The notes under the pieces were generated by a model, which searched no databases, was not told the DNA's origin, and saw nothing but the letters and a program-made list of their open reading frames with translations. From UBA7446 sp965657545 (GTDB lineage: Bacteria > Bacteroidota > Bacteroidia > Flavobacteriales > Flavobacteriaceae): a stretch of DNA of 64,000 bases. Positions 43,800 to 52,461 of the stretch are shown here, one piece after another (position 1 is the stretch's first letter; each line of letters begins with the position of its first letter). The DNA is taken from NCBI GenBank assembly GCA_965657545.1, contig CBFHOG010000002.1:62001-126000 (forward strand). The letters run 5' to 3'. The position numbers and the translations under genes were made by a program.

Positions 43800-45716
43800 A
43801 TGCCTCATCCAAGTTTTCCTATTGCAGTTATTGCACTTTCGTTTGGTGCAGGAATTTTATTACGTGAAGCAGATATTCAGCCTTCATTCTTGATTTTCCT
43901 AGCAATTGTAGCCCTACTCACTATCTCCCACTTGAAACGCTGGTATCGTTTCTTTTTAGTTGCCGCTGTTGGATGCTTTTTGATCTTGGGAACGATGCGT
44001 TATCAACCGCCTTTAATTAATGCTATTTCACATGCAAAAGATCACACAATTGAAATCAAAAGGGTACAAAACACCTCGGCTTATGGACATCAATATGTAG
44101 TAAAAACGACGCAAAATGAGAGTGTTCTTCTTCAAACAAGTTTGGAGCATACATTTACAATCGGGGATCGTTTTTTGGTACACGGAAAACTCGAACCTAT
44201 AGCGCCTCCGAAAAATCCAACTGATTTTGATTATAAAACTTTTATGCGCCGAAAAGGCGTTTCACATAAAATGATGCTAACTGACGAAAATTTTATTCCA
44301 CTTGGGCATCAATGGAGTTTAAGAAGTTGGGCATTTGTTGTGCAACAAAAACTAATCGGGGGACTGAAAAAAACATCTTTACATGAAGATAGTAAAGCGC
44401 TAATTATGGCACTTGTCTTGGGCACAAAAAAAGAATTATCAGAAGAACGCATCCAGCAATATCAACGTGCGGGCGCTATGCATTTATTGGCAATTTCTGG
44501 ATTGCATATTGGTATTATACTGCTACTGCTCCGTTTTTTGGTTGCGCCGCTGAAACGAATGAAATACGGAACTATTTTGGCAGCGGTAATACCCATTGTT
44601 TTATTGTGGTGTTTTGCACTTATCACTGGTGCAGCCTCATCTGTAATTCGAGCAGTAACCATGTTTTCCTTTTTACAAATTGGGCTTTCACTGAAGCGTA
44701 AAAATGTGCGTATGCAAGGGGTTTGGGTCAGTTTTATGGTGTTGCTATTTGTACAACCACGATTACTTTTTGATGTGGGATTTCAATTAAGTTATGCTGC
44801 TGTTTTTGGTATTGTATGGATGATGCCCTACTGGCAAAGAATGTTTATAAATCAGCATCGTTACATGCAGTATATCGCTGCGCTTATCGGTATCGGAGGT
44901 ATTGCTCAGCTATCGGTTCTACCCTTCAGTTTGTACTATTTTCATCAATTCCCCTTATTGTTTTGGGTCAGTAATTTAGCACTTGTGCCTTTTATTGGGA
45001 TAATAATTTTTCTAGGGATTGGAAGTATTGCAATGAGTTTTATTCGTCCTGTACATTGGTTTTATACAGCAATAGATGCTGTTTTTTGGTGCTATCAAAG
45101 CGTTGTGGCTTGGATTGCAAAATGGGAAGGCTTTTTTGTGGAACACATTCCTTTTAGAACCACTGATGCCTTGCTACTTGGCGCAGTTGTATTGTGCTTA
45201 TTCTGCTTTTTGGAATCTCCAACAAAACGAAAACTTGTGATGCTTGGCATCTTTAGTTTGGGGTTTCATGCACAATTGTATTTTGACTGGAAGAAGCCAC
45301 CAAAAGCAACGATTGCTCAGGTATATAAAAACTCATTGATTTTGACAGCAGACGCCAATAAGCTTATCGCCATTTCAGCAAAGCAGACACCTCAGGTAAT
45401 ACGAATGGCGCAGGATTTTAAGCAATATTATCGACTAAGTAGCATAGAGTACACATCTATTGAAAATACATATAAAAATTTACTGGTAGTAGATTGTTTG
45501 GGTGTTTATCGTGGCATAGGAAAGCACGAATTTGTATTGTTGCGACAAAGTCCAAAAATACATTTAGAAGAGCTGATTGATAGCTTAACGCCACAAATTA
45601 TTATTGCAGACGGAAGCAACTTTCCCTCATTTGTGGAACGATGGAAAAAAACCTGTGCGGCAAAAGGAATTAAATTTCACGCAACGGCTATGCAAGGTGC
45701 TTATCCCTTGAACTGA
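43800..45716 (+). CDS. ComEC/Rec2 family DNA-uptake channel protein
   Basis: 638 residues: an N-terminal OB-like DUF4131 region, then a competence domain with about eight membrane helices (GAMHLLAISGLHIGIILLLL, TGAASSVIRAVTMF, and FQLSYAAVFGIVW). The C-terminal part is short and has no HxHxDH, so the metallo-beta-lactamase-like domain of full ComEC is missing, as is usual in Bacteroidota. It suggests natural DNA uptake across the inner membrane. A TACTTTG near-match to a -7 box lies 11 bases upstream. The 3' end overlaps the converging gene by 16 bases. Confidence 0.9.
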   Translation: MPHPSFPIAVIALSFGAGILLREADIQPSFLIFLAIVALLTISHLKRWYRFFLVAAVGCFLILGTMRYQPPLINAISHAKDHTIEIKRVQNTSAYGHQYVVKTTQNESVLLQTSLEHTFTIGDRFLVHGKLEPIAPPKNPTDFDYKTFMRRKGVSHKMMLTDENFIPLGHQWSLRSWAFVVQQKLIGGLKKTSLHEDSKALIMALVLGTKKELSEERIQQYQRAGAMHLLAISGLHIGIILLLLRFLVAPLKRMKYGTILAAVIPIVLLWCFALITGAASSVIRAVTMFSFLQIGLSLKRKNVRMQGVWVSFMVLLFVQPRLLFDVGFQLSYAAVFGIVWMMPYWQRMFINQHRYMQYIAALIGIGGIAQLSVLPFSLYYFHQFPLLFWVSNLALVPFIGIIIFLGIGSIAMSFIRPVHWFYTAIDAVFWCYQSVVAWIAKWEGFFVEHIPFRTTDALLLGAVVLCLFCFLESPTKRKLVMLGIFSLGFHAQLYFDWKKPPKATIAQVYKNSLILTADANKLIAISAKQTPQVIRMAQDFKQYYRLSSIEYTSIENTYKNLLVVDCLGVYRGIGKHEFVLLRQSPKIHLEELIDSLTPQIIIADGSNFPSFVERWKKTCAAKGIKFHATAMQGAYPLN

Positions 45717-46249
45717 TGCTCAAAGTTTTTAATATACGCCGTAAAATCTTCTTGAGATTTGATGTTTTTGTAATCTTGTTTGTGAATAAGCTTGAGATAA
45801 ATCTCAATTTGTGTTGGTGTAAGATAGCCTACAATGGGGGTGATATAATTTCCTTTTTCGTCAAAAAATACAAGGGTAGGATAACCTGAAACACCCAAAT
45901 AACGCGTAAACGTATGGGTTCCATTTCGTGTCTTAGCGCGTTTGGCATCGTAATTTGGGTTGTCAAAGTCTTGCCCCTGGTAGGTCACTTTTTCATTGCC
46001 CTCGGCGTTGAATTTTACAGGGTAAAAATGGGTGTTCATATAGGTGCTCACATCATCGTTGCCAAAGGTGTTTTTATCCAACATTTTGCATGGACCACAC
46101 CAAACGGTATAAGCGTCTAATATAATGGGCTTGGGTTTCTCCTTTTGAGCGGTCAACGCTTCTTCAAGGGTGTACCATTTTACTTGGGCAAAAGTTGCCG
46201 AGCAAAACAACAATAAGATCAGGAGACTTGTTTTTTTAATGTATTCCAT
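45701..46249 (-). CDS. Secreted thioredoxin-fold protein
   Basis: 182 residues with a signal peptide (LLILLLFCSATFAQ). The thioredoxin-like active site is VWCGPCKMLDKNTF and the cis-Pro segment is SGYPTLVFFDEKG. Periplasmic disulfide exchange is likely; the partner is unknown. It overlaps the POT transporter stop by 14 bases and its own 3' end overlaps comEC by 16 bases. Confidence 0.87.
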   Translation of the reverse strand: MEYIKKTSLLILLLFCSATFAQVKWYTLEEALTAQKEKPKPIILDAYTVWCGPCKMLDKNTFGNDDVSTYMNTHFYPVKFNAEGNEKVTYQGQDFDNPNYDAKRAKTRNGTHTFTRYLGVSGYPTLVFFDEKGNYITPIVGYLTPTQIEIYLKLIHKQDYKNIKSQEDFTAYIKNFEHQFKG

Positions 46250-47801
46250 GCATTTTACGAATTAAAATTGGTCTTAATAAAATCAATAATATTCCTGCCA
46301 CAACAGGAATTGCAAAGAAAATCAAAAAGAAATTAGAAAGTCCATACGCCTCTGAAATTTTATCAATATAACTACCTGTTTTACCTCCCAAAAAATTGGC
46401 AACAGCACTACATACAAACCAAAAACCAAACATAAGTCCTACCAGCTTTACAGGAGCTAATTTACTGACATATGACAACCCAACTGGGGACACACATAAT
46501 TCGCCCATCGTATGAAACAAATAGGCTAAAATCAGCCATATGATACTAACACTAGCCGTTTCTGCTCCCATCGGAATACCCATAGCTCCTACAGCCAAGA
46601 AAGCAAAACCTACACCCAATAAAATCAATCCGATAGCAAATTTTACAGGACCGCTTGGGTTTAGTTTCGATGCCCAAACTTTTGAAAATAGCGGTGCCAA
46701 TAAAATAATAAACAATGAGTTTAAGACAGAAAACCAAGATGCAGGGATTTCAGTAGCTGTTGTTGAAAATTCGCGCTGAATCATCCAAATGACAATACCC
46801 CAAATAATCAAAAAGCTTGCGCCTAAAAATACGTTTGAAAGAAGATAATGCCCTATCATTTTACGAAATAATCCATATAAAACCAGGGTTAGTATGACCA
46901 TGGGTACCAATGTAATGATGGTATTGGCCATTTTAAAAATCATGGATGCATCTCCCTCTAAAGTACGTTGGGTAAAGTCTTTGGCAAAAATAGTCATGGA
47001 ACCTCCTGCTTGCTCAAATGCCCACCAGAAGAAGATCGTAAATATGGAAAAGACAACAATCACAAATAGTCTATCTACTTCTATTTTCGTAAAACCACGT
47101 CCTGAAGTTTTGGTAGATGTCGTTTTTTCAGCAGTGTTGGCTGCCGCTATTTTTTTTGGTGTTAGACCGATTGTTCCAAAAATCTTTTGAGCGAACCAAA
47201 ACTGAAGCATACCTAAAAACATAAAAATCCCAGCCAGTCCAAAGCCGAGATGCCAGCCTACTTTCTCACCAATATATCCACATAATAATATCCCTAAAAA
47301 CGCTCCAGCATTGATACCCATATAGAAAATGGTATAACCGCCGTCTTTGCGTTTATCTCCGTCTTTATATAATTGTCCGACTATGGAAGAAATGTTGGGT
47401 TTAAAAAATCCATTTCCAACAATTAATAGTATGAGTCCAATATAAAAAAAGGATTGTGTAAACGATTCAAGTGCCATAGAAGCATGACCTAGAGTCATGA
47501 TAAGTGCGCCCAACACAGTAGCATTGCGGTATCCTAAAAATTTATCAGCAAGAAAACCACCTAATATGGGTGTTAAATACACCAATCCCGTATAGAGGGC
47601 ATACAACTCTAAAGCATCTTCGTTTGACCATGCCCAGCCGTCGTTCATAATGGAAGAAGTTAAGAATAATACCAAAATGGCACGCATGCCGTAGTAGCTG
47701 AAACGCTCCCACATTTCAGTAAAAAACAAAACAAATAGCCCTATGGGATGACTTAAAATAGTACGTTGGTTTAAGGCAGAACCGCCAAATTGTGCTTCCA
47801 T
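46236..47801 (-). CDS. Proton-coupled peptide transporter (POT/PTR2 family)
   Basis: 521 residues, about 12-14 membrane helices. PTR2 signatures are clear: FTEMWERFSYYGMRAILVLFL split around the ExxER-type motif, GGFLADKFLGYR, and FYMGINAGAFLG. It imports di- and tripeptides with protons. Typical for a protein-degrading flavobacterium. Confidence 0.95.
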   Translation of the reverse strand: MEAQFGGSALNQRTILSHPIGLFVLFFTEMWERFSYYGMRAILVLFLTSSIMNDGWAWSNEDALELYALYTGLVYLTPILGGFLADKFLGYRNATVLGALIMTLGHASMALESFTQSFFYIGLILLIVGNGFFKPNISSIVGQLYKDGDKRKDGGYTIFYMGINAGAFLGILLCGYIGEKVGWHLGFGLAGIFMFLGMLQFWFAQKIFGTIGLTPKKIAAANTAEKTTSTKTSGRGFTKIEVDRLFVIVVFSIFTIFFWWAFEQAGGSMTIFAKDFTQRTLEGDASMIFKMANTIITLVPMVILTLVLYGLFRKMIGHYLLSNVFLGASFLIIWGIVIWMIQREFSTTATEIPASWFSVLNSLFIILLAPLFSKVWASKLNPSGPVKFAIGLILLGVGFAFLAVGAMGIPMGAETASVSIIWLILAYLFHTMGELCVSPVGLSYVSKLAPVKLVGLMFGFWFVCSAVANFLGGKTGSYIDKISEAYGLSNFFLIFFAIPVVAGILLILLRPILIRKMHGIH

Positions 47802-47852
47802 AATTAAGTTGTTGTTGGGCTAATATAGGATTTTTGAGGGAATGAATAACTA

Positions 47853-48722
47853 CTATAACCCTTCGGAGTAAAACCCTGCTTCGTGTTCAAAAAAATTATC
47901 GTAATAGCTTTCAGCGGTAGCTGATTCAATCAAATAAGCAGGACGTAAAATAAGATAGTGATACTCTGGGTAAAGATGCTTCTTTATCCATTTCAGCGTT
48001 TTTCGACTTTTTGACCAGCGTTCCAAAGGCTTGCTTATAAACGTATTAAAAATAGAAAAGTCATTGGACTGGTATAGGTGTACGATTTCATGGGTGGCAG
48101 TCTTAAATATGTCACTTGAACTAGTAAAATCAGTAAGAAATGAACGGTCATACACTATGATTCCAGCTCCAGCAAGTGCAGCATTGCTTTTCCGATTAGC
48201 ATTAAATGAAAAAATAACCTCCCCAAATTTCATAGATTTGGTAGCTTCAAAATCATATCTAAAAAAAGCATCTACGGTGTACACAAACGCTACTGGCATC
48301 ATCTTATAATGAACAGAAAACCTGTCTTTGGTGTTTAACTCAATTCTATTAAACCCAATATTTATATGCCATCGCTCCCAAAAGTCTTTATTGAGTGCCG
48401 CATTTTCTTTAATAGAAGTTCCAGTTGCATTAACGAACTTAGCTCCCCAAATATATTCCCATTTATGTTTCCGCTGCGCTTCTCGTAAAAGACGCTTGCT
48501 CTCAAAAGTTACATAACCCCCCAATGCGCCTTGCCACATACTCTTTTTGATTACATCTCCTAAGGGTTCATCAGGTGTTTTGTTTATTACTGCGCCAATT
48601 GTACTAAAAACAGCACCAAAACCAATATTGTACAAAGCAGCTTCAGTATCATTGGCTTGGGCATAGACAATATTTACATTAATAATAAATAAAAGGATCC
48701 ATAACAAGGGTTTATTTTTCAT
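47853..48722 (-). CDS. Secreted hypothetical protein with HExxH motif
   Basis: 289 residues with a signal peptide (MKNKPLLWILLFIINVNIVY, then AQ). I do not recognise a named family. The middle contains ATHEIVHLYQSNDFS, an HExxH zinc-protease-type motif, inside a protein with several amphipathic strands (WHINIGFNRIEL, FSVHYKMMPVAFVYTVDAFF). Possibilities are a membrane-associated metalloprotease or an outer-membrane protein with a chance HExxH. It precedes the POT transporter by 51 bases on the same strand. Confidence 0.7.
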   Translation of the reverse strand: MKNKPLLWILLFIINVNIVYAQANDTEAALYNIGFGAVFSTIGAVINKTPDEPLGDVIKKSMWQGALGGYVTFESKRLLREAQRKHKWEYIWGAKFVNATGTSIKENAALNKDFWERWHINIGFNRIELNTKDRFSVHYKMMPVAFVYTVDAFFRYDFEATKSMKFGEVIFSFNANRKSNAALAGAGIIVYDRSFLTDFTSSSDIFKTATHEIVHLYQSNDFSIFNTFISKPLERWSKSRKTLKWIKKHLYPEYHYLILRPAYLIESATAESYYDNFFEHEAGFYSEGL

Positions 48723-48787
48723 CGCGTAAGGTTAGAGACAATATACTTTATAACAAAAAGTGTTCCAATTTTAGAGATGATTTATAA

Positions 48788-48859
48788 ATTGAAAATCGCA
48801 TCCAACATTTAGAAAAAGAAGTCACATTTTTACGAAAATTGCTACGAGAAAAGAGATAA
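48788..48859 (+). other. Short open stretch resembling a coiled-coil C-terminal fragment
   Basis: Frame from just after a TAA reads IENRIQHLEKEVTFLRKLLR-EKR then TAA, a heptad-like pattern with coding-type composition but no ATG. It may be the remnant of a decayed small gene. The rest of the 199-base gap is AT-rich with one promoter box. Confidence 0.25.
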
Positions 48860-48909
48860 TTCCAAAAATACATGCCATAGTGCTTCCCATATAATTAGAC
48901 CAACAGTCG

Positions 48910-48917
48910 TATCTTTG
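48910..48917 (+). promoter_or_regulatory. Putative -7 promoter element of the mevalonate gene pair (TATCTTTG)
   Basis: Exact TAnnTTTG match ending 4 bases before the ATG at 48922. If used, transcription would begin at or next to the start codon, giving a leaderless mRNA. Confidence 0.45.
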
Positions 48918-48921
48918 CCTT

Positions 48922-50256
48922 ATGAGCAATCAAAAGAGGCAAGACGCATTGGTTTCAGGATTTTCAAAAAAAACCAAAGCCGAAAAAATAGCATGGATTA
49001 CCGAAAATGCATTTCAAGATCCAACGCAAGCAAAAGAAGTGTTGGCCAACTATACCCACCCAGATGCCAAAAGGCAAAACCTCCACGACGATTTTATTGA
49101 AAATGCGGTTGCTAATTTTTACCTACCCATTGGCGTTGCGCCCAACTTTATCATCAACCATAAAACCTTGACTATCCCCATGGCGATTGAAGAAAGTTCA
49201 GTCGTGGCCGCAGCGGCAAATGCCGCTAAGTTTTGGGCTACCAAAGGGGGATTTAAAGCCCGTGTTTTAGGTACCGAAAAAGTGGGGCAAGTGCATTTTA
49301 TATTTGATGGAGATCCCAACCGTCTTCAAACATTTTTTGACACAAATAAGGTAAGGCTTTTGGAAGCTACCGAATCCATTACCAAAAACATGCGTGCGCG
49401 TGGCGGTGGTATTACATCCTTGACATTGGTCAATAAAACCGCATTGTTAGACGGCTACTTTCAGCTGGATGTGCGCTTTGAAACCAAAGACTCCATGGGT
49501 GCAAATTTCATCAATTCTTGCTTGGAGCAATTGGCACATACCCTACGTGAACTGGCGGCAGAATACAACGTTTTTTCAGCAAGTGAAAAAGCCATAGAAG
49601 TGGTCATGAGTATCTTATCTAACCACGTACCCAATTGTTTGGTAGAGGCAGCTGTGTCGTGTCCGGTGTCAGAACTATTGCCCAATGAAGCTGAAAGTCA
49701 ATTGTTTGCAGAAAAGTTTGTGCAAGCTGTTCGCATTGCAGCACTAGAACCTTATCGTGCTGTTACGCACAACAAAGGCATTATGAATGGTGTAGATGCG
49801 GTTGTCATTGCCAGCGGTAATGATTTTAGAGCCGTAGCCGCAGGCGTGCATGCCTATGCAGCCGATAGCGGACAATATCGCAGTTTGTCTAAAGCTGAAA
49901 TCAAAGACGGAATATTCCACTTTTCACTTAGGCTTCCATTGGCTATAGGAACGGTTGGTGGACTTACCAAACTGCACCCTATGGTGCAATGGTGTCACGA
50001 ACTCATGGGATTACCAAACGCAGAAGAACTAATGCAGATTATTGCCGTAGCGGGATTGGCGCAAAATTTTGCGGCTGTAAAAAGCTTGGTAACCACAGGT
50101 ATTCAGCAAGGGCATATGAAAATGCATTTACTCAATATCTTAAATCAATTTGAGGCAACGCCTGCCGAAAAAGAAGCGGTAATCGAACACTTTAAAAAAC
50201 ATACGGTGTCGCATCACGCTGTTGTACAAGTACTTGAAAATATACGCTCAAAATGA
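48922..50256 (+). CDS. Hydroxymethylglutaryl-CoA reductase, class II (degradative type)
   Basis: 444 residues. Class II motifs: IENAVANFYLPIGVAPNF (substrate loop), FDGDPNRLQTFF, DSMGANFINSCLE (the DAMGxN motif) and LAIGTVGGLTKLHP. It interconverts HMG-CoA and mevalonate with NAD(P)H. It is followed by a GHMP kinase overlapping by 4 bases, which argues for a biosynthetic (mevalonate pathway) role despite the family name. Confidence 0.95.
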   Translation: MSNQKRQDALVSGFSKKTKAEKIAWITENAFQDPTQAKEVLANYTHPDAKRQNLHDDFIENAVANFYLPIGVAPNFIINHKTLTIPMAIEESSVVAAAANAAKFWATKGGFKARVLGTEKVGQVHFIFDGDPNRLQTFFDTNKVRLLEATESITKNMRARGGGITSLTLVNKTALLDGYFQLDVRFETKDSMGANFINSCLEQLAHTLRELAAEYNVFSASEKAIEVVMSILSNHVPNCLVEAAVSCPVSELLPNEAESQLFAEKFVQAVRIAALEPYRAVTHNKGIMNGVDAVVIASGNDFRAVAAGVHAYAADSGQYRSLSKAEIKDGIFHFSLRLPLAIGTVGGLTKLHPMVQWCHELMGLPNAEELMQIIAVAGLAQNFAAVKSLVTTGIQQGHMKMHLLNILNQFEATPAEKEAVIEHFKKHTVSHHAVVQVLENIRSK

Positions 50257-51155
50257 GGTTTTTCGCACACGGTAAATTATTACTAACGGCAGAATATGCC
50301 GTTTTGGGTGGTGCAAAAGCCTTGGCAGTTCCTACAAAACTGGGGCAGTTGTTAGAAGTTGTTGAAACTGGAAATACAATTCAATGGAAAAGTGTAGATC
50401 TGCATGGAAATTTGTGGTATGAAAATGAATTTGATATTACTTCGTTCGCACCCAAACGCCTTGATGAAATTAGCAAAAGGCTACAACATTTATTTTTAGA
50501 AATTAAAATCCAAAATCCAAACTGCTGGAAAGCCTCAACAGGGATTTCGTTTACCACCACACTCGATTTTGACCGCTCATGGGGGCTGGGAAGTTCGTCA
50601 ACTTTAATATCCCTTCTGGCGCAATGGTCAAACGTAAATCCATACGTATTACAACAAGAGGTTTTTGGTGGTAGCGGTTACGATATTGCATGTGCTACAT
50701 CAAAAAGTGCATTGGTTTATGAGCGTACCAATCCCCTAGCACCTAAAGTCAATGCTGTGGATTTTTCACCCGAATATAAAGATCGCTTATTTTTTGTCCA
50801 TCTGAATCAGAAGCAAGACAGCCAAAAAGCGGTGGCGGCATTTGACCAAAGCAAACTCATACCATCAACGGTCAAGAAAATAGATGAACTGACTAGAGCG
50901 TTTTTAGAAAAAACAGCGATTCAAAATTTTCAAGAGTTAATGTTTCAACATGAAGAAATTATAGGGGATTTAATTGGAATGACTCCAGTGCAAAAAAGCC
51001 TTTTTGCAGATTATAACGGAGCCATCAAAAGTCTTGGTGCATGGGGTGGAGATTTTGTGTTGGCGTGTGGTGATACGTCCACACCAAATTACTTTTCAAA
51101 AAAAGGCTATACTACTTGTTTGCGCTATGATACGCTTATCAATTCCTTGTCCTAA
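50253..51155 (+). CDS. GHMP kinase (GYDIA family, mevalonate-pathway type)
   Basis: 300 residues. N-terminal FAHGKLLLTAEYAVLGGAKA and the ATP loop SWGLGSSSTLISLL, with GGSGYDIACATSK as the family signature. Its position, coupled to HMG-CoA reductase (ATGA overlap), points to phosphorylation of mevalonate or phosphomevalonate. No other pathway gene is adjacent. The 3' end overlaps the converging kinase gene by 17 bases. Confidence 0.9.
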   Translation: MRFFAHGKLLLTAEYAVLGGAKALAVPTKLGQLLEVVETGNTIQWKSVDLHGNLWYENEFDITSFAPKRLDEISKRLQHLFLEIKIQNPNCWKASTGISFTTTLDFDRSWGLGSSSTLISLLAQWSNVNPYVLQQEVFGGSGYDIACATSKSALVYERTNPLAPKVNAVDFSPEYKDRLFFVHLNQKQDSQKAVAAFDQSKLIPSTVKKIDELTRAFLEKTAIQNFQELMFQHEEIIGDLIGMTPVQKSLFADYNGAIKSLGAWGGDFVLACGDTSTPNYFSKKGYTTCLRYDTLINSLS

Positions 51156-52332
51156 GATCAAGGGGTACAAAAAGAGTGACTTTAGTACCAGCTGCATTGC
51201 CGTTGGATTGAAATAAATCTTCTATTAAAAATCTGAGTTTTTTTTCGTTGTAGTGATTAAAAATATTAATTCTATCGCGCATTATTTTTGTGGCAAAAGA
51301 TTTGTGTTTTGCATATTTTTCTTTTTGTTTGGCAGCAGCTTCACGACCAATACCATTATCGGTTACACACAACCTGAGCATTTCACCCTCTTGAATTAAA
51401 TCTATCGTAATTTTCCCACTTCCCGCTTTTGGAATAATGCCGTGTACTATGGAATTTTCCACAATGGGTTGTAGCATCATACATGGTAAATACACTTCAT
51501 TTTGATCAATTCTAGGGTCAATATTAAACTCCAGGTCAATTTTTTCTTCCAATCTAAGCCCCTGCAATTCGATATAGTTGGTGATATATTTTACTTCTTC
51601 AGCAACAGAAATACGGTCAACACTGCTCATTTCAATAGTATTGCGAATAAGTTTCGCGAATGAAGTAATATAATTATTGAACTCCTTTTCTCCACCCAAA
51701 ATCTTGACGGTTTGTATCCCATTTAACGCATTAAAAATAAAATGTGGATTCATTTGAGCTCTATACGCTCTGGCTTCTAAATTAGAAACTTGAAGGTTAC
51801 GGTCCCTGCGTTCTTTTAATAGTTTGGCCTCCAGCATTAAAAACATATAAAAAATAAATACAACTACTACAATGACAATAGAAATAAACCACCATTTTAA
51901 ATAGAACGGAGAGGGTATGTAAATTTTAAATTGCTGTAAATCAGATGTTAATCCGTTTCGCTCTCCACGAATACACAATTGGTGTTCGCCTCTAGAGAGT
52001 CCAACCAAATGGATCTCATTTGTTGACTTTTCCCAATCTCCCAAGCCTGCTTCACCCGTTACCTTAAAAGAGTATTGCACATCCGGACTATTTTCAAGTT
52101 CAACATATACATGGTTGTAATTTCGAGAAAGACGTAATTCTTTTACAAGACTCTCAGAGTCTAGGTAGGTAAGTTGTTCTGATTCAGCATCGATATATTC
52201 AATCTGATTAATACTTATATCAAAAGATTCCTTGTTTTGAGCAACACTTTTTGTTCCTATAAACAGGAAAATAAAGAGGGAAATAATGGAATATTTCAAA
52301 AAACTAAAGGTTTGGCACGATTCGTGGAACAT
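51139..52332 (-). CDS. LytS-type sensor histidine kinase
   Basis: 397 residues: signal peptide or N-terminal anchor, a periplasmic Y_Y_Y-like beta domain (about 80-145, GDWEKSTNEIHLVGLSRG), one membrane helix (about 150-172), then the his_kinase domain with the phosphoacceptor in QMNPHFIFNALNGIQ and an ATPase domain (VENSIVHGIIPKAGSGKI, DNGIGREAA). The large beta-propeller often found in this family is absent. No response-regulator gene lies next to it, so the partner is elsewhere. Confidence 0.92.
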   Translation of the reverse strand: MFHESCQTFSFLKYSIISLFIFLFIGTKSVAQNKESFDISINQIEYIDAESEQLTYLDSESLVKELRLSRNYNHVYVELENSPDVQYSFKVTGEAGLGDWEKSTNEIHLVGLSRGEHQLCIRGERNGLTSDLQQFKIYIPSPFYLKWWFISIVIVVVVFIFYMFLMLEAKLLKERRDRNLQVSNLEARAYRAQMNPHFIFNALNGIQTVKILGGEKEFNNYITSFAKLIRNTIEMSSVDRISVAEEVKYITNYIELQGLRLEEKIDLEFNIDPRIDQNEVYLPCMMLQPIVENSIVHGIIPKAGSGKITIDLIQEGEMLRLCVTDNGIGREAAAKQKEKYAKHKSFATKIMRDRINIFNHYNEKKLRFLIEDLFQSNGNAAGTKVTLFVPLDLRTRN

Positions 52333-52374
52333 ATGGGGTGTAATGTCTTAACATTTTTATTGGTTATTGTTTTG

Positions 52375-52412
52375 ACACCCGTGCCTTCTTTTTAGGTGCG
52401 GGTGTTTTTTTT
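52375..52412 (+). terminator. Strong plus-strand terminator between divergent genes
   Basis: ACACCCGTGCCT, loop, AGGTGCGGGTGT, then eight T. The stem is 12 bp with two G-T pairs. It lies between the minus-strand kinase start (52332) and the plus-strand mscS start (52462), so no recognised plus-strand gene precedes it. It may end a short RNA or act as an attenuator. Confidence 0.75.
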
Positions 52413-52461
52413 GGATAGCTAAATATAGTATTTGTCAGCGAGAATTGACTAATTTCGCTTT

